64,000 nucleotides of DNA. Origin: Sphingobacteriales bacterium. Lineage in GTDB: Bacteria > Bacteroidota > Bacteroidia > Chitinophagales > Chitinophagaceae. The stretch's first letter is position 1. Each line of letters begins with the position of its first letter. Under the pieces are notes generated by a model that had not been told where the DNA came from, made no database searches, and saw only the letters and a program-made list of their open reading frames with translations. This document shows positions 8,164 through 16,064 of the stretch, piece by piece. The position numbers and the translations under genes are program-made. The stretch is from assembly GCA_023251235.1 (NCBI GenBank), contig JAHEZE010000001.1:1-64000 (forward strand), in the 5' to 3' direction.

Positions 8164-8619
8164 TTACCCTCGCATTTTGTCTAACAACTGGCTGAGCTGT
8201 TCAGCTTCTTTTTCTGTTAGTTTTTTCTTCATTTCCGCAAGATGTTTTTTCATGGGTTCATCCAGTTCCTGTAAAAGTCTGATACCTTTATCCGTTACAT
8301 TGATGTCCATTTTACGACGGTTCACCGGGCATAACTGACGTTTCACTAATCCCTTGGTGACCAACTTATCCAATAACCTGGTTACATCATTATTCTTTTC
8401 CAGCATTACTTCTTTAATAGTACCGGGGGAGACCGGTTCAGGATGCTTTCCTCTCAAAATTCTGAGTACATTATAATGTTGTGGCAAAATGCTGTGATCT
8501 TTGAACAGGGCATTTTGAAGGTCCTTAAACCAGCTACTGGTATAAATCAGATTCACAGCTGCTTTTTCATGGCTGCTTCTGAATTTAGTGTTCTGTTTTA
8601 TGACCTTTTCAATTTCCAT
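8164..8619 (-). CDS. MarR-family transcriptional regulator
   Basis: This 151-residue winged-helix protein has a MarR layout: an N-terminal dimerisation helix, then LPQHYNVLRILRG, a recognition region with MLEKNNDVTRLLDKLVTKGLVKR, the wing CPVNRRKMDINVTDKG, and a C-terminal helix that closes the dimer. MarR proteins usually repress their own gene and a neighbour and respond to small phenolic or oxidising ligands. The promoter carries TATATTTG (8631-8624) 5 bp before the ATG and a perfect TTGTTGCAACAA palindrome just upstream. It is followed by the YceI gene with a similar palindrome, so that gene is its probable target. Confidence 0.92.
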   Translation of the reverse strand: MEIEKVIKQNTKFRSSHEKAAVNLIYTSSWFKDLQNALFKDHSILPQHYNVLRILRGKHPEPVSPGTIKEVMLEKNNDVTRLLDKLVTKGLVKRQLCPVNRRKMDINVTDKGIRLLQELDEPMKKHLAEMKKKLTEKEAEQLSQLLDKMRG

Positions 8620-8623
8620 TCTG

Positions 8624-8656
8624 CAAATATAGTAAAAACAAATATTGTTGCAACAA
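8624..8656 (-). promoter_or_regulatory. marR promoter with palindromic operator
   Basis: On the minus strand TATATTTG (8631-8624) matches the Bacteroidota -7 box. The perfect 12-bp palindrome TTGTTGCAACAA (8645-8656) covers the expected -33 region. A protein bound there would block RNA polymerase, consistent with autorepression. A further TGTTAACA palindrome follows at about 8663-8670. Confidence 0.65.
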
Positions 8657-8815
8657 ATAAATTGTTAACATATTTTCAAATGTCAAAAAATCGGTAAAAG
8701 AAGCTATTTCGGGTTGTAAGAGAATTCCAGTTTAAATTAAACAATCCGATTCTTTGATTTCTTTGTTTAATAGGCTTTGATTCAATCTAAAGCTTGGGTT
8801 ATTTTTTTGCAGTAA

Positions 8816-9640
8816 TTATTTGAAAATTCTTGCAAAAAATTCCTTCATATCATTCCAGGATGCAGTATCAGCCGCAGCATTATACTTTATCGGCAGTTTG
8901 AATTTCTGACCCATTGCTGTGGCATCAGGATTGGTAAAAGAATGAGTGGCCTCAGGATAAGATTTAAAAATATAATCGGCGCCAATTGAATCCATTTGCT
9001 TTTTAAACATGGCTACCTCAGCAGGAGGAACAAATGAATCTGAATCACCCTGGCAAACCAATATTTTTGCTTTCAATAAATTTTTATCTGCCGGGGTTCC
9101 TACCAGACTCCCATGAAAACTTACAACTCCATTTAGATCTTCACCCATACGGGCAAGATTGAGCAGCACTCCGCCTCCGAAACAATATCCGATACCGGCT
9201 ATTTTACCAGGGTCAACCCGGTTAAATGTTTTTAATTTATTCAAGGCCGCATCAAAATTTGCTTTTGCCATTTGCGGATTTTGATAAAAAGGCATGGCGA
9301 GTTTGCTTGCTGTACCAGGGTCATTACCCATTCGGCCGTTACCATACATATCTACAGCCATAGCCACATATCCCATTTCTGCCAGTTGTCTTGCACGGCG
9401 TTTTGCATAATCATTCAATCCCCACCACTCATGTACCACCAATACAGCAGGACGTTTGCCTTCTATATTTTCATCATATACCACATAGCTGTTCATGATG
9501 AGACTATCAACCATATATGTAACTGTCTCTACTTTTAATTTAGATTCTTTAGCAGTTGATTTCTTTTCACCACTATTGCAGGAAATAAACAAAAAAAGAA
9601 ATGCAGGCAATGCAGTCAATAGAAAGTATTTTGATTTCAT
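8816..9640 (-). CDS. dienelactone hydrolase family lipoprotein
   Basis: This 274-residue alpha/beta hydrolase is preceded by a lipoprotein signal (lipobox FISC, Cys near residue 21). Catalytic features of the DLH family are visible: a Cys nucleophile in GIGYCFGGG (about residue 152), an Asp in CQGDSDSFVPP (about 200), and a His in PEATHSFTN (about 232), with HEWWGLNDY near residue 70 as the typical N-terminal motif. DLH proteins open lactones or cleave esters. With a lipid anchor it acts outside the cytosol, so the substrate is probably an ester or lactone in the envelope or medium. It is monocistronic, and no aromatic-degradation genes are nearby. Confidence 0.9.
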   Translation of the reverse strand: MKSKYFLLTALPAFLFLFISCNSGEKKSTAKESKLKVETVTYMVDSLIMNSYVVYDENIEGKRPAVLVVHEWWGLNDYAKRRARQLAEMGYVAMAVDMYGNGRMGNDPGTASKLAMPFYQNPQMAKANFDAALNKLKTFNRVDPGKIAGIGYCFGGGVLLNLARMGEDLNGVVSFHGSLVGTPADKNLLKAKILVCQGDSDSFVPPAEVAMFKKQMDSIGADYIFKSYPEATHSFTNPDATAMGQKFKLPIKYNAAADTASWNDMKEFFARIFK

Positions 9641-9832
9641 AAACCGGAGATTTTATATTTGAAATAAGATGCATCTAAAGTTCATAAAAAGTTTCGGATA
9701 ATGCAAAATCTAAAAAACATGGAAGTCTATCTAATTTTTCCCCAACCGTATGATTTTAAGAATTATTTCTGTTCAAACTACTTATTTGACTATATTGCAG
9801 AGTTATATAAGTTCTTCACATTAAATTAGTTC

Positions 9833-10579
9833 ATGTCAATTATTCTGGTTGTCTTTTTAGTTCATTGGTATCTTTCTCTTTTTACACTAACCTTTCTTCA
9901 GCATCGCTATGCCTCTCACGCTGTTTTTAGTATGAGTAAATTCTGGGAACGTTTTTTTTACCTGCTGGCTTATATAGCACAGGGGTCTGCTTATGTAAGC
10001 CCCCGAACTTTTGCTATACTGCACCGTATGCATCATGCATACACAGATACCGAGAAAGATCCACATTCACCTCTTTTTGATAAAAACGTGTTTACATTAA
10101 TGTGGAATACCCGTGCTTTTTCAACTTCCATTTTCAATGGAGGTTTTAAACCGGAAGAACGATTTTTAAAAAATCTTCCTGATTGGCCAGCCTTGGATAA
10201 ATGGGCACATTCCTGGATGTCCAGGTTGATGTGGGTACTAATTTATATTGGTTTTTACATTTGGATGGCTCCTTCTCCGTGGTGGTTTCTTTTTATATTT
10301 TTTCATGCTTTAAATGTACCGGTACATGCTGTAGTAATAAACTGGGTTGCCCATAAGTATGGTACGGTTTCATACAAAATGAAAAATACTTCTAAGAACC
10401 TATGGCCTTTTGATATCATCATGCTCGGTGAAGCGTATCATAACAATCATCATAAATATCCATCAGCGGCAAATATGGGAAGACGCTGGTATGAGATAGA
10501 TCCGGTTTATCCTGTTCTGCTTCTTTTTAACTGGGTCGGTATCATTAAACTCAACAGGCAACCACTCAACCACGAATAA
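9833..10579 (+). CDS. membrane acyl-CoA/fatty acid desaturase
   Basis: This 248-residue di-iron membrane enzyme introduces a double bond into acyl chains. The three histidine boxes are present: HRYASH (about residues 24-29), HRMHH (about 64-68) and EAYHNNHHKYP (about 204-214). Hydrophobic hairpins lie between them, as in the delta-9 acyl-CoA desaturase family, though this protein is at the short end of the family. It is expected in the inner membrane, adjusting membrane fluidity. It is a single gene followed by a hairpin, and no electron donor gene is adjacent. Confidence 0.9.
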   Translation: MSIILVVFLVHWYLSLFTLTFLQHRYASHAVFSMSKFWERFFYLLAYIAQGSAYVSPRTFAILHRMHHAYTDTEKDPHSPLFDKNVFTLMWNTRAFSTSIFNGGFKPEERFLKNLPDWPALDKWAHSWMSRLMWVLIYIGFYIWMAPSPWWFLFIFFHALNVPVHAVVINWVAHKYGTVSYKMKNTSKNLWPFDIIMLGEAYHNNHHKYPSAANMGRRWYEIDPVYPVLLLFNWVGIIKLNRQPLNHE

Positions 10580-10616
10580 AAACTGGTTTACATTGTTAAT
10601 AAAGTAAATCCGGTTT
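10579..10616. terminator. bidirectional hairpin between convergent genes
   Basis: AAAACTGGTTTAC (10579-10591) pairs, with one wobble and one bulge, with GTAAATCCGGTTTT (10603-10616). It is placed between the desaturase stop and the convergent gene ending at 10644. The flanking A and T tracts suit termination in both directions. Confidence 0.6.
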
Positions 10617-10643
10617 TGATCAGTGGATTTTATTCAAACTGTG

Positions 10644-11453
10644 TCACTGCAGTCCCGCTATTGTCTCATCTTCTTTTTCTGGTTCGCCTTCGTAAACGAA
10701 CCTGACCATGGCACTCTTGTTCTCTGATGAACTCATAGATAGTAAATATCGTTTATTGCCTGTTGTAATGATAAGGATAGCAGTATTAGGAGGAATGGTT
10801 CCCATGTTTTCTGCCAACATTTCCAATTCATGAAAAGTATTATTCAGATCAATTTTTATATAAGCTGTAATTGGTTTAGCGGAAAGACGTTGATGGGAAA
10901 GCAATACTTTTTTATCTACTAACACTGTTATGGAGTCTCCGTCTATTACAGCATTATCATAAAAATCAAGACGGATAGTGCCGGTGTCAACTTTTATTTC
11001 GGGTATTTCTTTAAATGCTGATTCCCTTATCCGGGTTAAAATAATTTTGCCCCCTTCGCAGGAAACAGTGGTGCTCAATACATTTCCTGTCCAGTATCCA
11101 CTAAGGGTTTCTTCATTGCCATTTCTGCTATAAGACAGTTCAAAGTCTTTTACACAGATAATACATCGTTCCGGTAAATGAAAGGTAGTTACCAGGCTTT
11201 CCTGTAAACTCAGTTTTTTTGATGAAACATTGTAACTACCCCTGAATTTTTTCTTTACATAATTGTTTACATCCTGGTAATGATAAGAATCACCGATAAC
11301 ATTCTGGCCTTTTATGGAAATCCGGAGCTCAATATTATTTTCAGGAAAACATCCATGCATTGAAAGAGTGCCTTTCCAGAATCCATTCAGGTTTTGTGCT
11401 GTGGTCACAAAGCCGGTCAGAAAAAAAAATATTGTTATGGCTATACTTTTCAT
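10644..11453 (-). CDS. exported protein of unknown function
   Basis: This encodes about 269 residues, with a signal peptide ending at FVTTAQ. The first part (about 25-140) begins LNGFWKGTLSMHGCFPEN and looks like a lipocalin-type beta-barrel, with GYWTGN repeating the opening motif near residue 120 and cysteine pairs (CIIC, CEGG) that may bond. The second part (about 155-255) begins IRLDFYDNAVIDGDSITVLVD and is a compact beta-domain I have seen in other Bacteroidota exported proteins without a known role. No catalytic motif is apparent. The ATG at 11453 is preferred over that at 11462 because it gives the tidier signal peptide. Confidence 0.72.
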   Translation of the reverse strand: MKSIAITIFFFLTGFVTTAQNLNGFWKGTLSMHGCFPENNIELRISIKGQNVIGDSYHYQDVNNYVKKKFRGSYNVSSKKLSLQESLVTTFHLPERCIICVKDFELSYSRNGNEETLSGYWTGNVLSTTVSCEGGKIILTRIRESAFKEIPEIKVDTGTIRLDFYDNAVIDGDSITVLVDKKVLLSHQRLSAKPITAYIKIDLNNTFHELEMLAENMGTIPPNTAILIITTGNKRYLLSMSSSENKSAMVRFVYEGEPEKEDETIAGLQ

Positions 11454-11570
11454 CACCGTCAAAAGTTAGTGACAATTTATTGTATAAAAAGTGAAAACCT
11501 GTTAAGAATTATTTGAAATTATACAGACGGCAGATGATTCCAAAATTGAATTAAGCAATAAAGATAAAGT

Positions 11571-12482
11571 CTATGTATATCCCCACTTCTTCATAATATC
11601 AAGATCTTCTTTAGCGCAATCAAGAGGCGTCTTTCCCTGGTAAGATTCCTGTTCAATTATATAATGTACATTCTTTGTCTTTTTCCTTATCAAATCAATC
11701 ACGGATTTCAAATTCACAATACCTGCCCCTAAAATAGTGCTCTCATACTTTTCATCTCCGCTAGAGGCTTTTATTTCATCTTTTACATGTACTAACATGA
11801 ACCTGCCCGGATATTGATTTACTATATCCATCGTTTTAGCTCCGCCGTTATAAAGATTACCTGTATCGAGTTGCTGAATAACCAGGCTGGGGTCAGTATT
11901 TTTCAGAATTATATCATACATTATTTCACCATTCAGTTTTTGACTGAATTCAAAGTCGTGATTATGATAACCGAATTTCATGCCCCATTTTTTACATAGT
12001 TCACCGCTTTTATTGAAAACATCCAGAAACATTTTCAACTCATCATAATTTGTCCTGTACCTGTTTTCAAGCGATGGACTGATAACATATTGTTGCCCCA
12101 CCGTTGCAGCATCTTCCACTGTATATTTCCAGGCATCATTAAAATCTTTTTTTACAGCATCCCAGTGCTGGGGGCCCAATACAGTGTGACCGCTCTTCAT
12201 TTTTATACCCAGTCCATCAAGATTCTTTTTGAATTCTGATGGAGAGAATCCATAAAATTTCCGATTCACATAATTGGCATGCTCTACATATTGATAACCC
12301 ATCTCCGAAAGCTGTTTCAAAGTTCCAAGAGGATCAGTTTTCATGTTATCCCTTACGGAATAAAGCTGGATACCCACCAATTCTCTTTTTTTATTTTCTT
12401 CCACCATTAGTTTTGGTAATAATGAAGTACCCGCAATAGTAAGAGCTGAGTCTTTTAAAAATCTACGTCTTGATGCATTCAT
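11571..12482 (-). CDS. sugar phosphate isomerase/epimerase-like TIM barrel, Tat-type signal
   Basis: This 303-residue protein belongs to the xylose-isomerase-like TIM-barrel (AP-endonuclease-2 fold) family. A twin-arginine-type leader (NASRRRFLKDSALTIAG) precedes the barrel. Likely metal ligands and barrel strands include VGIQLYSVRD, GYQYVEHANY, KFGYHNHDFEF, QQLDTGNL, MLVHVKDE and YIIEQES. Members isomerise or epimerise sugars or inositols, or act as sugar 3-keto metabolism partners of Gfo/Idh/MocA oxidoreductases. The Tat leader implies a folded, metal-loaded enzyme exported to the periplasm. It is isolated here; a Gfo/Idh/MocA protein with a similar leader lies 37 kb away. Confidence 0.87.
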   Translation of the reverse strand: MNASRRRFLKDSALTIAGTSLLPKLMVEENKKRELVGIQLYSVRDNMKTDPLGTLKQLSEMGYQYVEHANYVNRKFYGFSPSEFKKNLDGLGIKMKSGHTVLGPQHWDAVKKDFNDAWKYTVEDAATVGQQYVISPSLENRYRTNYDELKMFLDVFNKSGELCKKWGMKFGYHNHDFEFSQKLNGEIMYDIILKNTDPSLVIQQLDTGNLYNGGAKTMDIVNQYPGRFMLVHVKDEIKASSGDEKYESTILGAGIVNLKSVIDLIRKKTKNVHYIIEQESYQGKTPLDCAKEDLDIMKKWGYT

Positions 12483-12655
12483 TTTTTAAAGTTATGGTTG
12501 ATTAATCCGAATAAATTTAATTAAAAGGTATGATTTTATTCTGAACCAAAAACATCTTAATAAATTTCTCTGAAACTATATTAAAAGAGTTGGGCAATTG
12601 TAATTATTTTTATCTACCGGCCCTTCACTGGAGATTTTAATTTAAAATTGAAAAA

Positions 12656-12958
12656 ATGTTTATACATCACGTTTATTTCTGGCTGAAAAACCCTGACAAC
12701 AGCGAAGATTGTGCAAAGCTGGTGGAAGGATTAGAAAAACTTTCTAAGGTCAAAACAATTAAAAGATTTCATATTGGTAAACCGGCTGCTACCAATCGTG
12801 AGGTTATTGACATATCTTATTCAATTTCCTGGATGCTGATTTTTGAACAGGCTGCTGACCAGGAAAGTTATCAAACCGATCCTATTCATTTGAAATTTGT
12901 GGAAGAGTGCTCCATGCTATGGAGCAAAGTGGTCGTATACGATTCAATAGATATTTAA
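12656..12958 (+). CDS. Dabb-family (stress-responsive A/B barrel) protein
   Basis: This 100-residue protein is a single dimeric alpha/beta barrel domain: MFIHHVYFWLKNP at the N-terminus, a central HIGKPA turn, SYSISWMLIFE, and YQTDPIHLKFVEE followed by KVVVYDSI. Some Dabb proteins are plant stress proteins or polyketide cyclases, and many bacterial ones are uncharacterised. No catalytic inference is safe. It is cytosolic with no signal, stands alone, and converges on the next gene with 19 bp between stops. Confidence 0.88.
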   Translation: MFIHHVYFWLKNPDNSEDCAKLVEGLEKLSKVKTIKRFHIGKPAATNREVIDISYSISWMLIFEQAADQESYQTDPIHLKFVEECSMLWSKVVVYDSIDI

Positions 12959-12977
12959 AGCGGAAAAAACCTTTATC

Positions 12978-13982
12978 TTATTTTTTGTGTTTATTAAATT
13001 TTCTTGCTACTACTATTCTTATATTGCCAGAGGGAAGAAAATAATCTTTTGAGGAAGAAGCTCCCTGAATCCATAACCCATTACCCGCCCAATTGGCACT
13101 TACATTCCAGGTACTGCTGTTATAGCCGGCTGCTGCTTTAAAAACTTCGGCAGGATTTATTGAAACTTTATTTTGTTTTTTTGTCCCTTCCTCCGTGGAA
13201 ATATTTACATCAAGATTTGCTACTGCGGATCCGGTAATAAATAAATGCTTTGCAATTACCAGTGTATAGGCATACCCAACTCCCGGACCAAAGCTTATGT
13301 AATTAAATTTGTTAATACCGGCTTGTGGAAATGAATTTTGAAGCAAATGGGGAATAAAGGCGCTATCACCTTTTATTGAACCGTAATATATTTCGCCTCC
13401 GTAAAGGAATGTACCGGCGGATCTTTTTTGCCACTCAGTTTGTAAAAGCGCTGCTTTATAAGAAAATTTTTCTTTGTTGGGAACCCGGTAAGCTGAAAGT
13501 CCAAAGAAGTTAGATTTTATATCAGCTCTGTAATAGTACTTATTTGCTGCCGCACCGGCAATTCCTTTTGGTTCAAGATGAAATCCTTTAGGAGCCTCAA
13601 CATAAAGATCAACAGCCCATTTTTGAGGAAACAAATGTACCTGCAGATCCAGTCCTTTAGTTTTTCCCTTTGGTTCTTTTTTCGTGTTTAAAAAACCTAA
13701 GCCACTGAATACATTTACAGATATTCCATTAGTAGTAAATCCTGCACCAAGATTCAATTTAGGGTTGGCTTTGTATTCAAGTTCACTTCCTGAAGCAGTA
13801 GCAGGAAAATTGAGATGAACATATTTTTGAGACAAATAGAGTCGAAAATTAATTTTTTCAGGAAAGGTTTCGTAGTAAGCAGTGTCGTGTTTAAAATCTT
13901 TTTGCGCATACAGGGAACCAGGCTGGATTAAAAGAATACAAAAGGAAATTATTAATAGGAAAGAGATAGATATTTTTTTCAT
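12978..13982 (-). CDS. DUF4421-type outer-membrane barrel protein
   Basis: This 334-residue protein has a signal peptide ending LYAQ and an N-terminal segment HDTAYYETFPEKINFRLYLS typical of DUF4421 proteins. The rest is a series of short amphipathic strands rich in Gly, Tyr and Phe, ending in an aromatic-containing strand IRIVVARKF, as expected for an outer-membrane beta-barrel. Function in this family is unknown. It is monocistronic with its own promoter region upstream (13983-14222). Confidence 0.75.
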   Translation of the reverse strand: MKKISISFLLIISFCILLIQPGSLYAQKDFKHDTAYYETFPEKINFRLYLSQKYVHLNFPATASGSELEYKANPKLNLGAGFTTNGISVNVFSGLGFLNTKKEPKGKTKGLDLQVHLFPQKWAVDLYVEAPKGFHLEPKGIAGAAANKYYYRADIKSNFFGLSAYRVPNKEKFSYKAALLQTEWQKRSAGTFLYGGEIYYGSIKGDSAFIPHLLQNSFPQAGINKFNYISFGPGVGYAYTLVIAKHLFITGSAVANLDVNISTEEGTKKQNKVSINPAEVFKAAAGYNSSTWNVSANWAGNGLWIQGASSSKDYFLPSGNIRIVVARKFNKHKK

Positions 13983-14222
13983 TTAGCTAAAATTAAAAGT
14001 TGGAGATTTAATAGTCGAAAATATCTGTCGGGTTACTAAGACAGAAATTCAAATATAGCTTTTAAAAATATATAAATTTAAAGTTATTGCAAAGGGATTA
14101 TCATTTAATCAGGGGTGAAGTTGGTAGGGTTCATTAATTAATTTGACTCTGCTTCAGAGTATTATCAAAACTGTTGAATGCCAATAACTGCGCTGTTGCC
14201 CAATAGCAAAACTGGCTGAATT
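13983..14222. other. intergenic stretch with one short hairpin
   Basis: This is a 240-bp AT-rich gap upstream of the DUF4421 gene. The only structure I see is ACTCTG (14146-14151) pairing with CAGAGT (14155-14160) around a three-base loop, without a T-run. No open frame of note is present. Confidence 0.4.
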
Positions 14223-14654
14223 TTATCTTAACTGGTAAGAAATAATGACTGTTAAATCTTCATTTCCCATTGGTTTCAGTCCATGGCTGCTTCCGGGTCG
14301 GGTTAAAACAGCGTCTCCTGCTTTTACAGCAAATGAATCTCCATTCATTTTCATTTCACCGGTGCCATTGAGAATATAATACACTTCATCGGTTTCCTGC
14401 AGATGATAGCCAATAGAGGAACCTGGTCTCAAAACTCTTTTGCGGAAAGCCATTTTAAAGTTCTTTATGTTTTCAAAAAAAGGATAAGCCGTAGTTGTAC
14501 CGCCGCCATCGTGGGGCCCGGGCTGTTGTATGGCAATATCTTTTTCATGTTGCAGAATGTATGGCTCTGTCTGTTTTTTATTGGTGAAGGCCAATATGCA
14601 GAACATCATGCAGCCGCCGGAAAAAAAAGCAATAATGATTTGTAATTTTTTCAT
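14223..14654 (-). CDS. exported cupin-domain protein
   Basis: This 143-residue protein has an N-terminal hydrophobic signal or anchor (residues 1-24) and a single cupin barrel. Cupin motif 1 is GSSIGYHLQETDEVYYILNG (about residues 79-98), with His and Glu as metal ligands; motif 2 is PGSSHGLKPMGNEDLTVI (about 121-138), with the second His. The metal site therefore looks complete. Small exported cupins could be sugar-binding, isomerase or dioxygenase-like; the substrate is not apparent. It is divergent from prfB. Confidence 0.87.
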   Translation of the reverse strand: MKKLQIIIAFFSGGCMMFCILAFTNKKQTEPYILQHEKDIAIQQPGPHDGGGTTTAYPFFENIKNFKMAFRKRVLRPGSSIGYHLQETDEVYYILNGTGEMKMNGDSFAVKAGDAVLTRPGSSHGLKPMGNEDLTVIISYQLR

Positions 14655-14824
14655 TGTAACAATTTTTGTCTTATATAAAATTCAGAATATATTGTTGAAA
14701 TCCGGCAAAGATTTCATCATGCTTTCAACCGTATCGGCTGAGATTTTAAATAAGTAAGCGAATGCCAGAGCCATTCCATTTGACCATACTGGTAACAACT
14801 TATCCAACAGCAACAAGGCAGCTG

Positions 14825-14852
14825 ATTACATAATAACTTTCAGCTATATTTG
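14825..14852 (+). promoter_or_regulatory. prfB promoter, Bacteroidota type
   Basis: TATATTTG (14845-14852) is a perfect match to the TAnnTTTG -7 box. A TTA at 14825 lies 20 bp upstream at the -33 position. Transcription would start only a few bases before the ATG at 14860, leaving almost no leader. Confidence 0.6.
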
Positions 14853-14859
14853 CAGCACT

Positions 14860-15952
14860 ATGACACAAGAAAAAATATCTGATATGCGGTCCCGCTGTGC
14901 CGGGATAAGGAGGTTTCTTTGACGTTGAGAACCGACGTGCTAAAACCGAAAATGATAAACAACTTTCATTAAGTCCGGGTTTTTGGGATGATAATGCCCG
15001 TGCAACTTCCATCATGAAAGAAATTAAGGTGAATGAATACTGGATAAATCTATACCAGGAAACAGAATCATCTGTTGAAGATTTTGCTGTGTTGTTTGAT
15101 TTCTGGAAAGCAGGTGATGCTACAGAGGAAGAAACAAAGCAGGCTTATGATAAGGCTTTGGCAATACTTGATGACGCTGAATTTAAAGCTACTCTTAACG
15201 AACCAGAAGATGAATTGCCTGCCGTATTGCAAATAAACAGTGGAGCTGGTGGCACTGAAAGCCAGGATTGGGCAGAGATGCTTGCCCGCATGTATCGTAT
15301 GTATGGTGAAAAGCAGGGCTGGAAAGTAACCGAACTTGATTGGGTTTGGGGTGATGGCGCCGGCATCAAAACATGTACCTATCAATTTGACGGACCATTT
15401 GCTTATGGCTTTTTAAAAGCAGAAAGTGGTGTGCATCGTTTGGTTCGTATTTCACCGTTTGACAGTAATGCCCGTCGTCATACATCTTTTGCGTCTGTGT
15501 TTGTTTATCCATTGGTGGACGATACCATTAATATTGAAATAAAAGAGGCGGATGTAAAAATGGATACATCAAGAAGTGGTGGCGCCGGTGGACAGAATGT
15601 AAACAAAGTAGAAACGAAAGTTCAGTTGACACATATTCCTACAGGTATTGTTGTAGTTTGTCAGCAGGACAGAAGTCAATTAGGCAACAGGCTATTGGCA
15701 ATGCAAATGCTGAAAAGCCGTTTGTATGAAGAAGAACTTAGAAAACGTCAGGCAATAAAAGATGCCACCAACTCCTCAAAGAAAAAAATTGAATGGGGAA
15801 GCCAGATACGCAGTTATGTTTTTCATCCGTATAAAATGATTAAAGACCATCGTACTGATTATGAAGTGGGTAATGTACAGCCGGTGATGGATGGAGAACT
15901 GGATGGATTTATAAAAGCGTATTTGATGAGTGAAAAGGAGGCAGAAAGTTAG
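14860..15952 (+). CDS. prfB: peptide chain release factor 2, with programmed +1 frameshift
   Basis: RF2 recognises UGA and UAA and releases the peptide. The gene is read as 14860-14919, then +1 past T14920, then 14921-15952, giving 363 residues. Frame 0 runs 20 codons from ATG ([12 protein letters not shown]...) to CTT TGA (14917-14922). The slippery CTTTGAC and the preceding AGGAGG (14908-14913) match the classical autoregulatory site. After the shift the frame continues [12 protein letters not shown] and the rest of RF2. Motifs: RF2-type SPF anticodon-like tripeptide in [12 protein letters not shown], and [15 protein letters not shown], holding the catalytic GGQ. Low RF2 lets ribosomes shift and make more RF2. 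A caller that ignores the shift would start at the internal ATG at 15014 and lose about 51 residues. Confidence 0.97.
14908..14923 (+). promoter_or_regulatory. prfB: prfB frameshift signal (internal SD plus CTTTGAC)
   Basis: AGGAGG (14908-14913) lies three bases upstream of CTT TGA C (14917-14923). This spacing is the one used for programmed +1 slippage in bacterial prfB. Confidence 0.95.
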
Positions 15953-15953
15953 A

Positions 15954-16038
15954 TTTCACGCCAAGCCGCAAAGAATCGCTAAGCAGTAAAACTATCTTTG
16001 CTTTCCTGTTTACAAAACTTTGCGAACTTAGCGTGAAA
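15954..16038. repeat. REP-like imperfect inverted repeat between prfB and pruA
   Basis: The left arm 15954-15973 (TTTCACGCCAAGCCGCAAAG) is nearly the reverse complement of the right arm 16018-16038 (CTTTGCGAACTTAGCGTGAAA), with about 44 bp between. Arms of this CGCAAAG/GCGTGAAA type recur in many Bacteroidota genomes, from memory, as small dispersed intergenic elements. It begins directly after the prfB stop and could act as a terminator or RNA stabiliser. No second copy was seen in this window. Confidence 0.7.
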
Positions 16039-16064
16039 ATATTTTAACATTAATATTCTGATAT

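Noticed and set aside
14146-14160. ACTCTG/CAGAGT hairpin near the end of the cupin gene
   Set aside because: Six pairs without a T-run; not a convincing terminator.
15068-15385. Long antisense frame opposite prfB
   Set aside because: It lies wholly inside the RF2 coding frame, with no independent start context or recognisable protein; a shadow of strong codon bias.
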